The notes: generated by a model not told the origin, from the sequence alone. 64,000 nt of DNA from Pseudomonadota bacterium (GCA_021782495.1 JAJXUV010000006.1:1-64000); one strand, 5' to 3'; positions 44,466-54,401 are shown, counted from the stretch's first letter. Translations and numbers: made by a program.

Positions 44466-44488
44466 ACCATAGCCTATAAGTCTATGGT
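44466..44488. promoter_or_regulatory. Inverted repeat in the rplM leader
   Basis: ACCATAG-N9-CTATGGT overlaps a TATGAT-like -10 (44487-44492) about 60 bases before rplM. It could be a ribosomal protein autoregulatory site or chance. Confidence 0.25.
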
Positions 44489-44553
44489 ATGATGAGAAAT
44501 AATATGAAAATCGTGCATATAATAAACAGTTTTGTTTTGGGAATAACATCATT

Positions 44554-44991
44554 ATGAAAACATTTAGCGCTAAGGCCGAGACGGTCGAACGCAGTTGGTA
44601 TGTGGTCGATGCCAGCAATAAGACCTTGGGGCGTTTGGCGAGTCAAATCGCTTTAAGATTGCGCGGCAAACATAAACCCACTTATACGCCTCATGTAGAT
44701 ACAGGGGATTACATCATTGTCGTCAATGCCGAGAAAGTCAGCGTCACAGGCCGTAAAATGACCGATAAGCGTTATTATTGGCATACGGAATACCCCGGGG
44801 GTATCAAAGAAATTACGCTGGGTAAATTATTGGCCAAATCCCCAGAGCGCGTTTTGGAAAAAGCGGTCAAAGGCATGTTGCCCAATAACCCCTTGGGACG
44901 CGCTATGTTTCGCAAATTAAAAGTGTATGCCGGTGCCACGCACCATCATACAGCCCAACAACCCAAAGAATTAATCATAGAGACGGATTAA
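44554..44991 (+). CDS. rplM: 50S ribosomal protein L13
   Basis: 145 residues (E. coli 142). [41 protein letters not shown] and [20 protein letters not shown] are diagnostic. Early-assembly 50S protein. Directly followed by rpsI, the universal partner. Confidence 0.98.
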   Translation: MKTFSAKAETVERSWYVVDASNKTLGRLASQIALRLRGKHKPTYTPHVDTGDYIIVVNAEKVSVTGRKMTDKRYYWHTEYPGGIKEITLGKLLAKSPERVLEKAVKGMLPNNPLGRAMFRKLKVYAGATHHHTAQQPKELIIETD

Positions 44992-44995
44992 CACC

Positions 44996-45466
44996 ATGGT
45001 AGCAGCAGCAAAAAAGAAGTATTTTTATGGGACAGGCCGACGTAAAGAAAGCGTAGCCCGTGTGTTTTTAAAGAAAGGGGAAGGCAAATTTACGGTGAAT
45101 GGCCGTGAATTGACGGATTATTTCCCTCGTGAAACGGCGCGTATGATCATTGTCAGACCCATCAATGAAGTGGATATGAAAGATCGCTTCGATATTATGG
45201 TGACCGTGAAAGGCGGCGGCGTGACCGGTCAAGCTGGCGCTGTGCGAATGGGTTTAGCTCGCGCTTTGGTCGATTATGACGAAGAAGGAGGCAAGGCCAA
45301 AGGGGGCACCATTAAAGTGGCCAGCGCAGAAGCCGAAGGCGAGGCTTTGACTTTCAGACAAAAATTGCGTCGAGGCGGCCATTTAACCCGTGATGCCCGT
45401 TGTGTGGAACGTAAAAAAGTGGGCTTACGTAAAGCGCGTAAACGTTGTCAGTTCTCTAAACGTTAA
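44996..45466 (+). CDS. rpsI: 30S ribosomal protein S9
   Basis: 156 residues, slightly longer than E. coli S9 (130) because of an N-terminal Ala/Lys extension and an acidic [10 protein letters not shown] insertion near residue 95. [35 protein letters not shown] and the C-terminal [18 protein letters not shown] are typical; the tail reaches the P-site tRNA. The insertion plus [12 protein letters not shown] are unusual but in frame. Confidence 0.97.
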   Translation: MVAAAKKKYFYGTGRRKESVARVFLKKGEGKFTVNGRELTDYFPRETARMIIVRPINEVDMKDRFDIMVTVKGGGVTGQAGAVRMGLARALVDYDEEGGKAKGGTIKVASAEAEGEALTFRQKLRRGGHLTRDARCVERKKVGLRKARKRCQFSKR

Positions 45467-45477
45467 GTATTATCTTT

Positions 45478-45560
45478 TCAAGATCTGCCTGGATTGCTTC
45501 GTGGTAAGCTCCTCGCAATGATAGCCTTCGAGATCCGCGGCTCGCAGTGACGGCTCATGG
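45478..45560. repeat. CATTGCGAG-family repeat upstream of hemA
   Basis: On the minus strand it reads GTCACTGCGAGC ... CATTGCGAGGAGC ... GAAGCAATCCAGG, two tandem CGTCATTGCGAG-type cores with the common GAAGCAATCCAG tail. It fills the rpsI-hemA gap up to the hemA ribosome-binding site. Confidence 0.75.
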
Positions 45561-45570
45561 GGACTTGTAT

Positions 45571-46806
45571 ATGAACTTGTATGTTTATGGCATGAATCAT
45601 CGTAGCGCGCCCTTGATTGTACGCGAACAAGTCATGATAGCGCATGAACATTTGGCGCTTGCTTTGCAATCCATTTTAAACGAAGAAGGCATTTTCGAAG
45701 CGGTCATTGTTTCTACCTGCAATCGTTGCGAATTGTATGCCATTGCCGATGATGGTGGTCGTTTGAGTCAATGGATGGCCAAACAACACCATCAAGGCGG
45801 GGGCGTCTACGAATCCTATACCTATGTCTACAGCGGTGTCGAAGCCATTGCGCATTTGCTGCGTGTTGCCATTGGTTTAGATGCTCAAGTCATGGGTGAA
45901 CCGCAAATCTTAGGTCAAGTCAAATCTGCTTTTAGCACAGCCTTGGAAGTCGGTGCTGCAGGACCTGAATTAAATCGTTTGTTTCAACACGTATTTAGCA
46001 GTGCTAAAACCATTCGTCAGGATACTGGTTTAGGCACTTATGCTATTTCCGGCGGGTACTTAAGCTGGTTGATGATGCAAGATTGTATTCCCAAAGAAAA
46101 TGCGGCTTCTGTTTTGTTGGTCGGTGCAGGCGAAATGATGGCAAGCCTCGTTCCCTATTTAAAAGAAGCATCTCATTGGGACTTCACACTCATTAATCGC
46201 ACGACCGATCGCGCCCAAGCTTTATTACCAACAGCCAATATACAACCGATGTTGGCTTTATTCGATCAACTCAAAGTCTGTGACATCGCGGTCTTTGCCA
46301 CCGAAAGTTATCACCCTTTGGTGACACGGGAAACTTTGTTACCGATATTGTCGCAACGATCTAAGCCTTTATATTGTTTGGATCTAGCTTTGCCGCGCAA
46401 TGTGGAAGCGAGCCTTGGAGAATGTGCCGGTATTCATTTGTTTAATTTAGACGACATTCAATTGCGTGTGGATGAAAATCAAGAAAAACGCAAAAAAGCA
46501 GCGGTTGTAGCAGAAACCTTAATACGCATATACAGTCAGCGTTATCAAAAGCGTTTAGACAATGTGGAATTCGATCACTTAATTAAAGCCTATCGACGCA
46601 AAATCCATGCTTTAAGGGAAGCAGAGTTGGAAAAAGCTTTGCAAAAATTAAAAGAAGGTGCCGATGCCGCCAGTGTGTTGCAAGCATTTTCACACGCTTT
46701 GGCTAATAAAGTGATGCACCAACCGAGCAGTGCCTTAAATGAAGCGCGCTATGAAAAAAATACAGATTGGTTGGCGCCGATTAAGATGGTATTAGGCGTA
46801 GAATGA
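45571..46806 (+). CDS. hemA: Glutamyl-tRNA reductase
   Basis: 411 residues from ATG 45571, with GGGGA upstream; an in-frame ATG at 45547 lies in repeat sequence. First enzyme of the C5 haem pathway, reducing Glu-tRNA to glutamate-1-semialdehyde for Hem[14 protein letters not shown], Cys50 in [10 protein letters not shown] (the thioester Cys), [29 protein letters not shown] (NADPH) and the dimer helix at the end are intact. Two bases separate it from prfA, as in E. coli. Confidence 0.96.
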   Translation: MNLYVYGMNHRSAPLIVREQVMIAHEHLALALQSILNEEGIFEAVIVSTCNRCELYAIADDGGRLSQWMAKQHHQGGGVYESYTYVYSGVEAIAHLLRVAIGLDAQVMGEPQILGQVKSAFSTALEVGAAGPELNRLFQHVFSSAKTIRQDTGLGTYAISGGYLSWLMMQDCIPKENAASVLLVGAGEMMASLVPYLKEASHWDFTLINRTTDRAQALLPTANIQPMLALFDQLKVCDIAVFATESYHPLVTRETLLPILSQRSKPLYCLDLALPRNVEASLGECAGIHLFNLDDIQLRVDENQEKRKKAAVVAETLIRIYSQRYQKRLDNVEFDHLIKAYRRKIHALREAELEKALQKLKEGADAASVLQAFSHALANKVMHQPSSALNEARYEKNTDWLAPIKMVLGVE

Positions 46807-46807
46807 T

Positions 46808-47893
46808 ATGAAGGAGTCACTGCTCAATAAATTAGATCAATTGCGTTTGCGTCATGAAGAAGTCTCGGTTTTGTTGAGCGACCCCAACATCATGTCGGGT
46901 CAAGAAGCATTTCGAGATTTATCCAAAGAATACGCGCAATTAGAACCGGTGGTGCAAACTTTTTTGCGTTATCAAAAAGTGCAAGAAGACATTGCATCTA
47001 CACGCGAATTGTTGACGATGGGCGATCCTGAATTAAAAGAATTGGCTGAACAAGAATTGCGATCCTCTGAAGAAACTCTAACAGACTTAGAAAAAGAATT
47101 GCAGATTTTATTGTTGCCGACCGATCCCAATGACAACAAAGACATTTATCTGGAAATTCGCGCTGGTACTGGCGGAGACGAAGCGGCTATTTTTGCCGGT
47201 GACTTATATAGAATGTACACGCGTTATGCTTTTGCTCAACATTGGCAATGCGAGTTGATGAGTGAGAGTTTGGGAGAACATGGCGGTTACAAAGAAGTGA
47301 TTCTTAAGATCAATGGCCATGGCGTGTATTCTAAATTAAAATTTGAGTCGGGCGCCCATCGAGTGCAACGGGTTCCTGAAACCGAAGCCCAAGGCCGTGT
47401 TCACACCTCTGCGTGTACAGTGGCGATTTTACCCGTCGCCGATGAAATTGATGCCGTGGAAATCAATCCCGCCGATTTAAAGATCGATACCTATCGTGCT
47501 TCGGGTGCGGGTGGTCAGCATGTCAATAAAACTGATTCAGCCATTCGCATTACGCACTTGCCAACAGGTATTGTGGTGGAATGTCAGGATGAACGCTCAC
47601 AGCATAAAAACAGAGCGCGGGCCATGTCTTTGTTGCAATCGAAATTGTTGATGGCCGAGCAAGAAAAGCAACGTACTGAAGAAGCGATGACGCGTAAATT
47701 GTTGGTCGGCAGTGGCGATCGTTCCGAGCGCATTCGCACGTACAATTACCCGCAGGGACGAGTCACCGATCACCGCATTAATTTAACCTTGTATAAATTG
47801 CAAGACATTATGGAAGGCCATTTGGATCAAGTCTTGCAACCTTTGCTTCAAGAATATCAAGCCGAGCAGCTGGCCTTTTTGGCTAAAGATTAA
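46808..47893 (+). CDS. prfA: Peptide chain release factor 1
   Basis: 361 residues (E. coli 360). Reads UAA and UAG. The PxT recognition motif appears in [15 protein letters not shown], with Glu where E. coli has Ala (PAT). GGQ is at 235-237 ([14 protein letters not shown]), the site methylated by PrmC, encoded just downstream. Domain 1 and the [13 protein letters not shown] region are normal. Confidence 0.97.
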   Translation: MKESLLNKLDQLRLRHEEVSVLLSDPNIMSGQEAFRDLSKEYAQLEPVVQTFLRYQKVQEDIASTRELLTMGDPELKELAEQELRSSEETLTDLEKELQILLLPTDPNDNKDIYLEIRAGTGGDEAAIFAGDLYRMYTRYAFAQHWQCELMSESLGEHGGYKEVILKINGHGVYSKLKFESGAHRVQRVPETEAQGRVHTSACTVAILPVADEIDAVEINPADLKIDTYRASGAGGQHVNKTDSAIRITHLPTGIVVECQDERSQHKNRARAMSLLQSKLLMAEQEKQRTEEAMTRKLLVGSGDRSERIRTYNYPQGRVTDHRINLTLYKLQDIMEGHLDQVLQPLLQEYQAEQLAFLAKD

Positions 47894-47900
47894 TACAGAC

Positions 47901-48719
47901 ATGATTACAATTAAAACCTTAGTACAACAAGCCAAAGATTTTGGCCTCGCACTTTTCGATGCTGAAGTTTTATTGGCGCACACATTGCAACAAAATCGCG
48001 CTTATTTGCATACTTGGCCGGATGAAATCATCAGCGGCGACCAAGTGACGCAATATCAACGTTATTTAAAGGGTAGAATAGAAGGTGAACCCATTGCTTA
48101 TATTATTGGTCATAAAGAATTTTGGTCTTTGCCTTTCATCGTTACGCCAGATACCTTGATTCCTCGAGAAGATACCGAGTCTTGGATCCAGTGGTTATTG
48201 GATCGCTATTCCAATGAATCGGTTCAACGCGTTTTGGATTTAGGTACGGGCAGTGGCGCGATTGCTTTGGCTTTAGCGCATGAAAGACCGGCGTGGTTAA
48301 TTTGCGCAGTGGATTCTTCTCAGGAAGCTTTAAAGATTGCAACACAAAACGCAATCAATTTGGAGTTGAGTATAGACTGCATACAAAGCGATTGGTTTTC
48401 TGCACTGTCTTTGCGTGTGTTCGACATCATCGTTGCGAATCCGCCGTATATTGCCGAAGAAGAACCGCATTGGCAAATAGGCGATTTGCGTTTTGAACCC
48501 AAAACGGCTTTGGTGTCAGCCGATCACGGCTTAAGCGATTTGAAACACATCATCCAACAAGCGCCATTGTATTTGAGTGCCAATGGCTTGTTGTTGGTCG
48601 AACACGGTTATCAACAAGGTCTAGCCGTACAGGCTTTGTTTGTAACTGCTGGTTTTCATGATGTCCAAACCTATTGTGATTATGGCAATAATCCTCGTTG
48701 GACGGTGGGTTTTATTTAA
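47901..48719 (+). CDS. prmC: Release factor glutamine methyltransferase
   Basis: 272 residues (E. coli 277). Methylates the Gln of GGQ in RF1 and RF2. VLDLGTGSGAIALALA binds SAM and NPPYIAEEE binds the target Gln; FVTPDTLIPREDTE (here IVTPDTLIPRED) is family-specific. Seven bases after prfA; third gene of hemA-prfA-prmC. Its 3' end overlaps a decayed gene on the other strand by four bases. Confidence 0.96.
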   Translation: MITIKTLVQQAKDFGLALFDAEVLLAHTLQQNRAYLHTWPDEIISGDQVTQYQRYLKGRIEGEPIAYIIGHKEFWSLPFIVTPDTLIPREDTESWIQWLLDRYSNESVQRVLDLGTGSGAIALALAHERPAWLICAVDSSQEALKIATQNAINLELSIDCIQSDWFSALSLRVFDIIVANPPYIAEEEPHWQIGDLRFEPKTALVSADHGLSDLKHIIQQAPLYLSANGLLLVEHGYQQGLAVQALFVTAGFHDVQTYCDYGNNPRWTVGFI

Positions 48720-49075
48720 GATTTATTGTCACCAAACAATTCAATCAAAGCTTGTTTCCGCGGCAGCACTCTGACGTGATCGAATTTTTTAGCGTATTTA
48801 TCTTGACTGAGAACAACTACTTCACACTGTGGAATGTCGGCCGTCAGTTGTTTAAAAGAAGCAATATCTTTTGGGCGTATATCTCGACTGCTTTTTATTG
48901 CGATACACAACAAAGGTAAGCCAGGACGTTCTACGACCAAATCAATTTCCACATCGCTTGTCGTTCGTAAATAATTAAACCTGTATTCTTTGTGATAATA
49001 ATGACTCAATTTCAAACATTATAGTAATATGAAGTGTTCAAAATAACCGCTATAGGCATAGGTTTGTTCCATAAA
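48716..49075 (-). pseudogene. C-terminal fragment of a DUF4143 AAA-ATPase
   Basis: Minus-strand frame reads AYSGYFEHFILL, then TAA (49021-49019) where Glu is expected, then CLKLSHYYHKEYRFNYLRT and DVEIDLVVERPGLPLLCIAIKSS through LFGDNKS. That is the PD-(D/E)XK-like C-terminal domain of AAA-plus DUF4143 proteins. The ATPase domain is absent; the sequence upstream to 49225 stays open but I do not recognise it. A remnant of a mobile or accessory gene. Confidence 0.7.
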
Positions 49076-49273
49076 TGATATTATTTCAAGCCTAAAAAGA
49101 GAGAAATGGGAGTTAATTCCCAAAATGCCTGACAATTTGGGAGTATGGTCCAAAAAAATTATTTTCGCCTCAATTTTTGATGATGGGATCACCAAAAATC
49201 GAGTTTGTTCCTCTGGGAGTGTCATTGGGCTCTATGATGGATGTATAATAAATCCTTTATCCATGGTTAAAAA

Positions 49274-50372
49274 ATGATTGAACTAAACCCCGTTTTATTA
49301 AAAATCGCCGATCTCACGGCCCGCGCCACCGCCCTTAGGGGGTATCTTTGACTATGAAACCAAGCAAGATCGCTTAACGGAAGTCTTGCGTGAGTTAGAA
49401 AATGAAAAAGTCTGGGAAGATCCTGAAAATGCGCAAAAATTGAATAAAGAAAAGGTGCAATTGAGCACGGTTTTGGGCGATTTAGATCAGATACACCTTA
49501 AATTAAATGATTTAGATGTATTGCTGGAAATGGCCTGTGCTGAGAATGACGAAGCGGCCATTCAAGGCTTGTTGGCTGATGTGGCCTATGTGGAACGCGC
49601 TGTGCAGCATTTAGAATTTCAACGCATGTTTTCAGGGCCTCTAGATGCCAACAATGCTTTCCTAGACATTCAATCAGGTTCAGGCGGCACAGAAGCCCAA
49701 GATTGGGCGGAAATGCTCTTGCGGATGTATTTGCGGTGGGGCGAGCGTCACAGCTTCAAAGTCGAGTTATTGGAAGCCTCTGCCGGCGATGTGGCTGGAT
49801 TGCGCAGTGCCACGGTTAAATTTGAAGGCGCTTATGCTTATGGGTGGCTTCGGACTGAAACAGGGGTGCATCGTTTGGTTCGCAAATCGCCCTTCGATTC
49901 AGGCAACCGTCGACACACTTCTTTTGCGGCAGTCTTTGTATCGCCTGAAATAGACGATGACATTGAAGTCGACCTCAATCCCGCCGATTTGCGCATTGAT
50001 ACTTACAGAGCCAGCGGTGCAGGCGGTCAGCACGTGAATAAAACCGATTCGGCAATTCGAATCACGCACATTCCCACGGGGATCGTGGTACAATGTCAAA
50101 GCGATCGTTCTCAACACAAAAACCGTTCGCAGGCGATGAAACAATTGCGCGCTAAACTTTATGATAGGCAAATGCAGAGCCGTTATGCGGAACAGCAAGC
50201 CTTGGAAGAATCGAAAACGGAAATCGGGTGGGGCAATCAAATTCGCTCTTATGTCTTAGATGCTTCGCGCATTAAGGATTTGCGTACGGGCGTGGAAATC
50301 GGCAATACGCAAGCGGTGTTGGATGGCGATATCGATGTATTTATTGAAGCAAGTTTAAAAGAACAGGTGTGA
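49274..50372 (+). CDS. prfB: Peptide chain release factor 2, programmed +1 frameshift
   Basis: 365 residues when read through the frameshift, the same as E. coli RF2. ATG 49274 ([25 protein letters not shown]) runs into TGA at 49349-49351; ribosomes slip +1 on CTT and continue as DYETKQDRL. With this numbering, SPF is at 205-207 and GGQ at 250-252, exactly as in E. coli. RF2 reads UAA and UGA, so low RF2 promotes its own synthesis. A start at 49386 would lose domain 1 residues and is not the gene start. Followed by lysS. Confidence 0.97.
49337..49352 (+). promoter_or_regulatory. RF2 autoregulatory +1 frameshift site
   Basis: AGGGGGTATCTTTGAC: an internal Shine-Dalgarno-like AGGGGG three bases before the CUU slip codon, then UGA C. 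It matches the E. coli prfB site base for base from memory. Confidence 0.97.
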
Positions 50373-50374
50373 TC

Positions 50375-51880
50375 ATGACAGAAGAATCTGTGCAAAATAC
50401 TTTAAGCGAAAATGAACAAATCGCGGAACGCAAACACAAATTACAAGAATGGCGCGCAGAAGGACAAGCTTATCCCAATGATTTTGAACGCCAGGATTTG
50501 GCCAAAGCTGTCTGCACAGCATGGCAAGAGGCAAGCGAAGAAACTTTAGAATCAAAACGGCCTAGGGTCCAATTAGCGGGGCGTATCATGACGCGCCGTT
50601 TGATGGGCAAAGCGACTTTTATTCACATCCAAGATATGTCGGGGAAAATACAATGTTATGTTACTCAAAATATTATTGGCGAAGCGGCGTATCAAGCTTT
50701 TAAAAAATGGGACATTGGCGATATTGTGGGTGTGACGGGTGAAGTGTTTAAAACCAAAACGGGCGAATTGTCGGTTCGCGTGAATCAGATTCGGTTATTG
50801 ACGAAGTCTTTGCGTCCTTTGCCGGATAAATTTCACGGCCTTCAAGAAATTGAAACGCGTTATCGACAACGTTATTTGGATCTGATTATGAGTGAATCTA
50901 CGCGACGCGTTTTTGACATTCGTCGTCGCACCATCAATGCATTGCGCGATTTTTTATGTACCAAGGGTTTTTTAGAAGTCGAAACGCCGATGATGCACGT
51001 TCTAGCCGGTGGTGCTGCTGCCAAACCTTTTACGACACACCACAATGCGCTGGATATGCCTTTGTATTTGCGCATTGCACCGGAATTGTATTTAAAACGC
51101 TTGGTGGTCGGTGGGATAGAAAAAGTATTTGAGATCAATCGCAATTTTAGAAATGAAGGGATTTCAGTGCGACACAATCCAGAATTTACCATGGTGGAAT
51201 TTTACCAAGCTTATGCGAATTATCAAGATTTAATGGATTTAACAGAAGAATTGTTTCAAAACATTGCTAAGATCGTTTTAGGGCAAATGGATTTTGAATA
51301 CCAAGGTCATCGCTTTGATTTTTCCAAGCCTTTTCATCGATTCACGATGTTAGAAGCCATTTTAAAATACCACCCGGATTTGAATGGCGACACGATCCAC
51401 GATGCTGCAGTGTTGCGAAAAAAACTCGATGCCTTAAAATTGCCCTATAAAAGCAGCGACAGTGTTTCTAAATTGCAATTGATTGTGTTTGAAGAAACCG
51501 TGGAAGAAAAATTATGGGAGCCGACTTTTATCACAGCCTATCCCGCCGAAGTGTCCCCCTTAGCCAGACGCAATGCCGCCGATCCTAGCATTGTCGATCG
51601 CTTTGAACTGTTTATCGCCGGTCGTGAAATTGCCAATGCTTTTTCAGAGTTAAACGATCCCGAAGATCAAGCTGCGCGCTTTCAATTGCAAATGCAAGAA
51701 AAAGCCAGTGGCGATGAAGAAGCGATGCCTTATGATGAAGATTATATTACCGCCTTGGAATATGGTTTGCCACCCACAGCAGGCGAGGGTATAGGTATCG
51801 ATCGCTTAGTGATGTTGTTAACAGATTCGCCCTCTATCCGCGATGTCATTTTATTTCCCCACATGCGGCCTAAGAGCTAG
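50375..51880 (+). CDS. lysS: Lysyl-tRNA synthetase, class II
   Basis: 501 residues from ATG 50375 (AGGTG five bases upstream); a GTG at 50369 overlapping the prfB stop is possible. It has an N-terminal OB fold (VQLAGRIMTRRLMGKATFIHIQD), motif 2 FEINRNFRNEG, and motif 3 GEGIGIDRLVMLLTDSPSIRDVILFPHMR. prfB-lysS is the conserved gammaproteobacterial pair. Confidence 0.97.
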   Translation: MTEESVQNTLSENEQIAERKHKLQEWRAEGQAYPNDFERQDLAKAVCTAWQEASEETLESKRPRVQLAGRIMTRRLMGKATFIHIQDMSGKIQCYVTQNIIGEAAYQAFKKWDIGDIVGVTGEVFKTKTGELSVRVNQIRLLTKSLRPLPDKFHGLQEIETRYRQRYLDLIMSESTRRVFDIRRRTINALRDFLCTKGFLEVETPMMHVLAGGAAAKPFTTHHNALDMPLYLRIAPELYLKRLVVGGIEKVFEINRNFRNEGISVRHNPEFTMVEFYQAYANYQDLMDLTEELFQNIAKIVLGQMDFEYQGHRFDFSKPFHRFTMLEAILKYHPDLNGDTIHDAAVLRKKLDALKLPYKSSDSVSKLQLIVFEETVEEKLWEPTFITAYPAEVSPLARRNAADPSIVDRFELFIAGREIANAFSELNDPEDQAARFQLQMQEKASGDEEAMPYDEDYITALEYGLPPTAGEGIGIDRLVMLLTDSPSIRDVILFPHMRPKS

Positions 51881-51897
51881 CCTTCAATAAAGTTATT

Positions 51898-51934
51898 ATT
51901 GTGCCAAGTTGAATGCATTTCAACTTGGCACAAT
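51898..51934. terminator. Perfect 16-bp hairpin between convergent genes
   Basis: ATTGTGCCAAGTTGAA-TGCAT-TTCAACTTGGCACAAT. It lies 18 bases after the lysS stop and 14 bases from the stop of the convergent secreted-protein gene. No long T run on either side, so termination strength is uncertain. Confidence 0.6.
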
Positions 51935-51947
51935 CTTATCTCAACCT

Positions 51948-52520
51948 TTAAAACTGAGCACCACCGTTGTTGCTGGAAGAATTATTTGGCATCGGTGCAG
52001 GCGCAGGCGGCATTGTGTTATTGATACCGGGCGCAGGGGCCGGCGGCATTGCGTTATTCATGCCAGGTGCAGGTGTGGGCGGCGTTGCATTATTCATGCC
52101 AGGTGCAGGTGCGGGCGGCGTTGCATTGTTCATGCCTGGAGGCGGTGTCATCACCATTGGCATTGACTTCATGCTGCCTTCCATGAGTTGAATCAAGGTT
52201 TGTTGTTCGTCTGCCGACATCACATTCCATTGCATCATTATGCGATCAATTTTCATTTTTTTCATATCGGGTGACAGACTATCCCACTGCTGTTGCATTT
52301 TATTCAGCATTTGTTGCTTGTCGGTTGAGGACATGTTTTGCCAGCGTTGTATCATTTGTTGCTGTTGTTGAGACGTCATTTTGTCCATATCGCAGCCGCC
52401 CATCATCATGCCTTGTGAAGAAGCGGAAGATGCGGTTGCGGGGGCGGCTGTGGCAGCAGCTTGTGCAAAAACAGTGGTGCTACAGGCTAAAACGGCCAAC
52501 AGGGTGGCTATCTTTTTCAT
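51948..52520 (-). CDS. Secreted Met/Gln-rich protein with proline repeats
   Basis: 190 residues. The signal peptide ends at TVFAQA. The middle (about 37-120) is Met- and Gln-rich and helical, with MMMGGCDMDKM, which could bind copper or other metals, and LSPDMKKMKIDRIMMQWN; it faintly recalls small periplasmic Spy/CpxP-like chaperones. The C-terminal 60 residues are four units of 12 residues (PGMNNATPPAPA and variants). AAGGAG-like site before ATG. Likely periplasmic or surface-exposed; function unknown. Confidence 0.8.
   Translation of the reverse strand: MKKIATLLAVLACSTTVFAQAAATAAPATASSASSQGMMMGGCDMDKMTSQQQQQMIQRWQNMSSTDKQQMLNKMQQQWDSLSPDMKKMKIDRIMMQWNVMSADEQQTLIQLMEGSMKSMPMVMTPPPGMNNATPPAPAPGMNNATPPTPAPGMNNAMPPAPAPGINNTMPPAPAPMPNNSSSNNGGAQF
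52006..52149. repeat. 36-bp tandem repeat, four units, in the secreted protein gene
   Basis: Units start at 52006, 52042, 52078 and 52114. The period is a multiple of three, so copy-number changes would keep the frame. Confidence 0.9.
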
Positions 52521-52736
52521 AAAGAACTCCTTAAGTTAATATTTCCATGTTGAGTGGGCCTAGGTCAACAGACCCTGAGGGCATTATAGCTTATCTGTTA
52601 TCTCTGTGAAAGCCAACCATTCTGTCATCCCTGCGCAGGTATCCGGTTTCAAATTCTGGTTTCCAGCTTTCGTGTAGCTCGCATCCTGCAGTGCATTGGG
52701 TATATACTCTTCCTACTGAAAAATAGGAGCCAAGCC

Positions 52737-53588
52737 ATGAAACCCACACGCCAATTAAGACAGTATTTAAACGACAAAAAACTCTATGCTGCGCCTGGCG
52801 TTTTTGATGGTTTATCCACTTTATTGGCCGTACAAGCGGGTTTTTCTTTATTGTATGCCAGTGGAGGGGCGATTGCGCGTGCTGCAGGCTATCCCGATTT
52901 GGGTTTATTGAGTGTGAGTGAAGTGTGTTATCGCTTGTCTGAAATTGTAGAGGCCAGTACAGTGCCTGTTATTGCCGATGCCGATACGGGTTATGGCAAT
53001 GGTTTGAATGTGGCGCGTACCGTGCGTACTTTTGAGCGCTTGGGTGTGGCCGGTTTGCATTTAGAAGATCAAGAATTTCCAAAACGTTGTGGCCATTTGG
53101 AAGGAAAATCTTTAGTCGGCACCGATGAAATGGTTCACAAAATTAAAGTGGCCAAAGACAGTGTTCAAGATGCGGATTTTGTAATCATCGCACGCACCGA
53201 TGCCATTGCAGTCGAAGGGTTTGATGCCGCGATAGACAGAGCGCAGTGTTATATTGAAGCCGGCGCCGATATGATTTTTGTTGAAGCGCCGACGACAGTA
53301 GAACAAATTCAAAAAATTGCCGAAACACTGAATGCACCCAAACTCATCAATATGTTTCATGGCGGTAAAACGCCCATGGTTCCTGTGGAGATTTTGGCCG
53401 CTTTGGGATATCAAGTGATGATTATTCCTTCCGATTTACAACGTGCCGCCATTTACGCTATGCAACAAACTTTGCAAGCCATTCAAGAAGAAGGCAACAG
53501 TCAGCGCTGTCAAAAAGAAATGGTCAGCTTTAACGATCGTGAAAAAATCATTGGCACAGAGCATTATTTGGCGATAGATAAAGTGTAA
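52737..53588 (+). CDS. Isocitrate lyase/PEP mutase family enzyme
   Basis: 283 residues; AGGAGCC precedes ATG. A TIM-barrel lyase with YASGGAIARA, PVIADADTGYGN (metal-binding Asp), and the loop KRCGHLEGK that carries the catalytic Cys of the methylisocitrate lyase group, plus ARTDAIAVEG. It could be 2-methylisocitrate lyase (PrpB, 296 residues) or an oxaloacetate decarboxylase-like relative. No prpC or prpD is nearby, so the pathway is not settled and I give no symbol. Confidence 0.85.
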   Translation: MKPTRQLRQYLNDKKLYAAPGVFDGLSTLLAVQAGFSLLYASGGAIARAAGYPDLGLLSVSEVCYRLSEIVEASTVPVIADADTGYGNGLNVARTVRTFERLGVAGLHLEDQEFPKRCGHLEGKSLVGTDEMVHKIKVAKDSVQDADFVIIARTDAIAVEGFDAAIDRAQCYIEAGADMIFVEAPTTVEQIQKIAETLNAPKLINMFHGGKTPMVPVEILAALGYQVMIIPSDLQRAAIYAMQQTLQAIQEEGNSQRCQKEMVSFNDREKIIGTEHYLAIDKV

Positions 53589-53626
53589 TAAAAATTTGCC
53601 ATCGACTATGATTTACTAGTTAAAAA

Positions 53627-53683
53627 TGTAAGCTACGAAGTACAGACCTTTGTTATGTAAAGTTCATCGCTTCGTAGCTTGCA
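53627..53683. repeat. Inverted repeat between convergent genes
   Basis: TGTAAGCTACGAAG (53627-53640) pairs with CTTCGTAGCTTGCA (53670-53683) with one mismatch. It sits in the gap before the terC stop. Confidence 0.6.
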
Positions 53684-53697
53684 TCGTATTAATAGCG

Positions 53698-54396
53698 CTA
53701 ATTTCTCTGACTCTTCTTTCTACGCACGCTATTCAACCATTCCACAAGCATCGAGAAACTGATAGCAAAATAGATGTAGCCTCTGGGAATATGGTAATGC
53801 AATCCATCGGCTATCAGCATGGTACCGATTAAAAGCAAAAAGCTAAAGGCTAGCATTTTAATGGTGGGGTATTTCTGAATAAATCGACTCATAATTTCAC
53901 TGGCACTAATCATGATGATAATGGCAATGGTAATACTGATGGCCATGATCCAAAAACGCTGTGTTAAACCAATGGCAGTGATCACGCTATCCAAAGAGAA
54001 TACGATGTCTAAAATGCCGATTTGCAAGATGGTCATCCAGAAACCTCTGGTTTTAATAGCGTGTTTGGCTTCAGTGGCGATTTCCATTTCATGGTGAATT
54101 TCTTGGGTAGCTTTCAACAATAAAAACAATCCACCTGCCGTTAAGAAAATATCTCTCATTGAAACATCAAAACCATATAAGCTGAATAAAGGTGTCGTTA
54201 AACGCGACAACCAAATAGCAGAAGCCAATAAAAGCAAACGGGTGATCCAAGCGAGTGATAAACCAAATTGTCGCGCGCGTCTTTGTTGTGCTGGCGGCAA
54301 GCGTTGTGACATCACACTCACAAACACCAGATTGTCGATGCCTAAAACAATTTCCAATATCGTTAACGTCAGCAAACTAAAAATAATTTCCAACAT
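53698..54396 (-). CDS. TerC-family integral membrane protein
   Basis: 232 residues, about seven membrane helices. EIVLGIDNLVFVS (14-26) and DIVFSLDSVITAIG are the paired acidic membrane motifs of TerC/YgdQ proteins, which export metal ions (manganese in characterised members) or aid exoenzyme metallation. AAGGAG lies ahead of ATG. Starts five bases after the 5'-nucleotidase gene stop; probably one operon. Confidence 0.9.
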   Translation of the reverse strand: MLEIIFSLLTLTILEIVLGIDNLVFVSVMSQRLPPAQQRRARQFGLSLAWITRLLLLASAIWLSRLTTPLFSLYGFDVSMRDIFLTAGGLFLLLKATQEIHHEMEIATEAKHAIKTRGFWMTILQIGILDIVFSLDSVITAIGLTQRFWIMAISITIAIIIMISASEIMSRFIQKYPTIKMLAFSFLLLIGTMLIADGLHYHIPRGYIYFAISFSMLVEWLNSVRRKKSQRN

Positions 54397-54401
54397 GAAA
54401 A

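Noticed and set aside
52621-52646. GTCATCCCTGCGCAGG repeat-like stretch before the lyase gene
   Set aside because: Resembles a common dispersed repeat, but only one copy is seen in this window, so I do not list it as a repeat.
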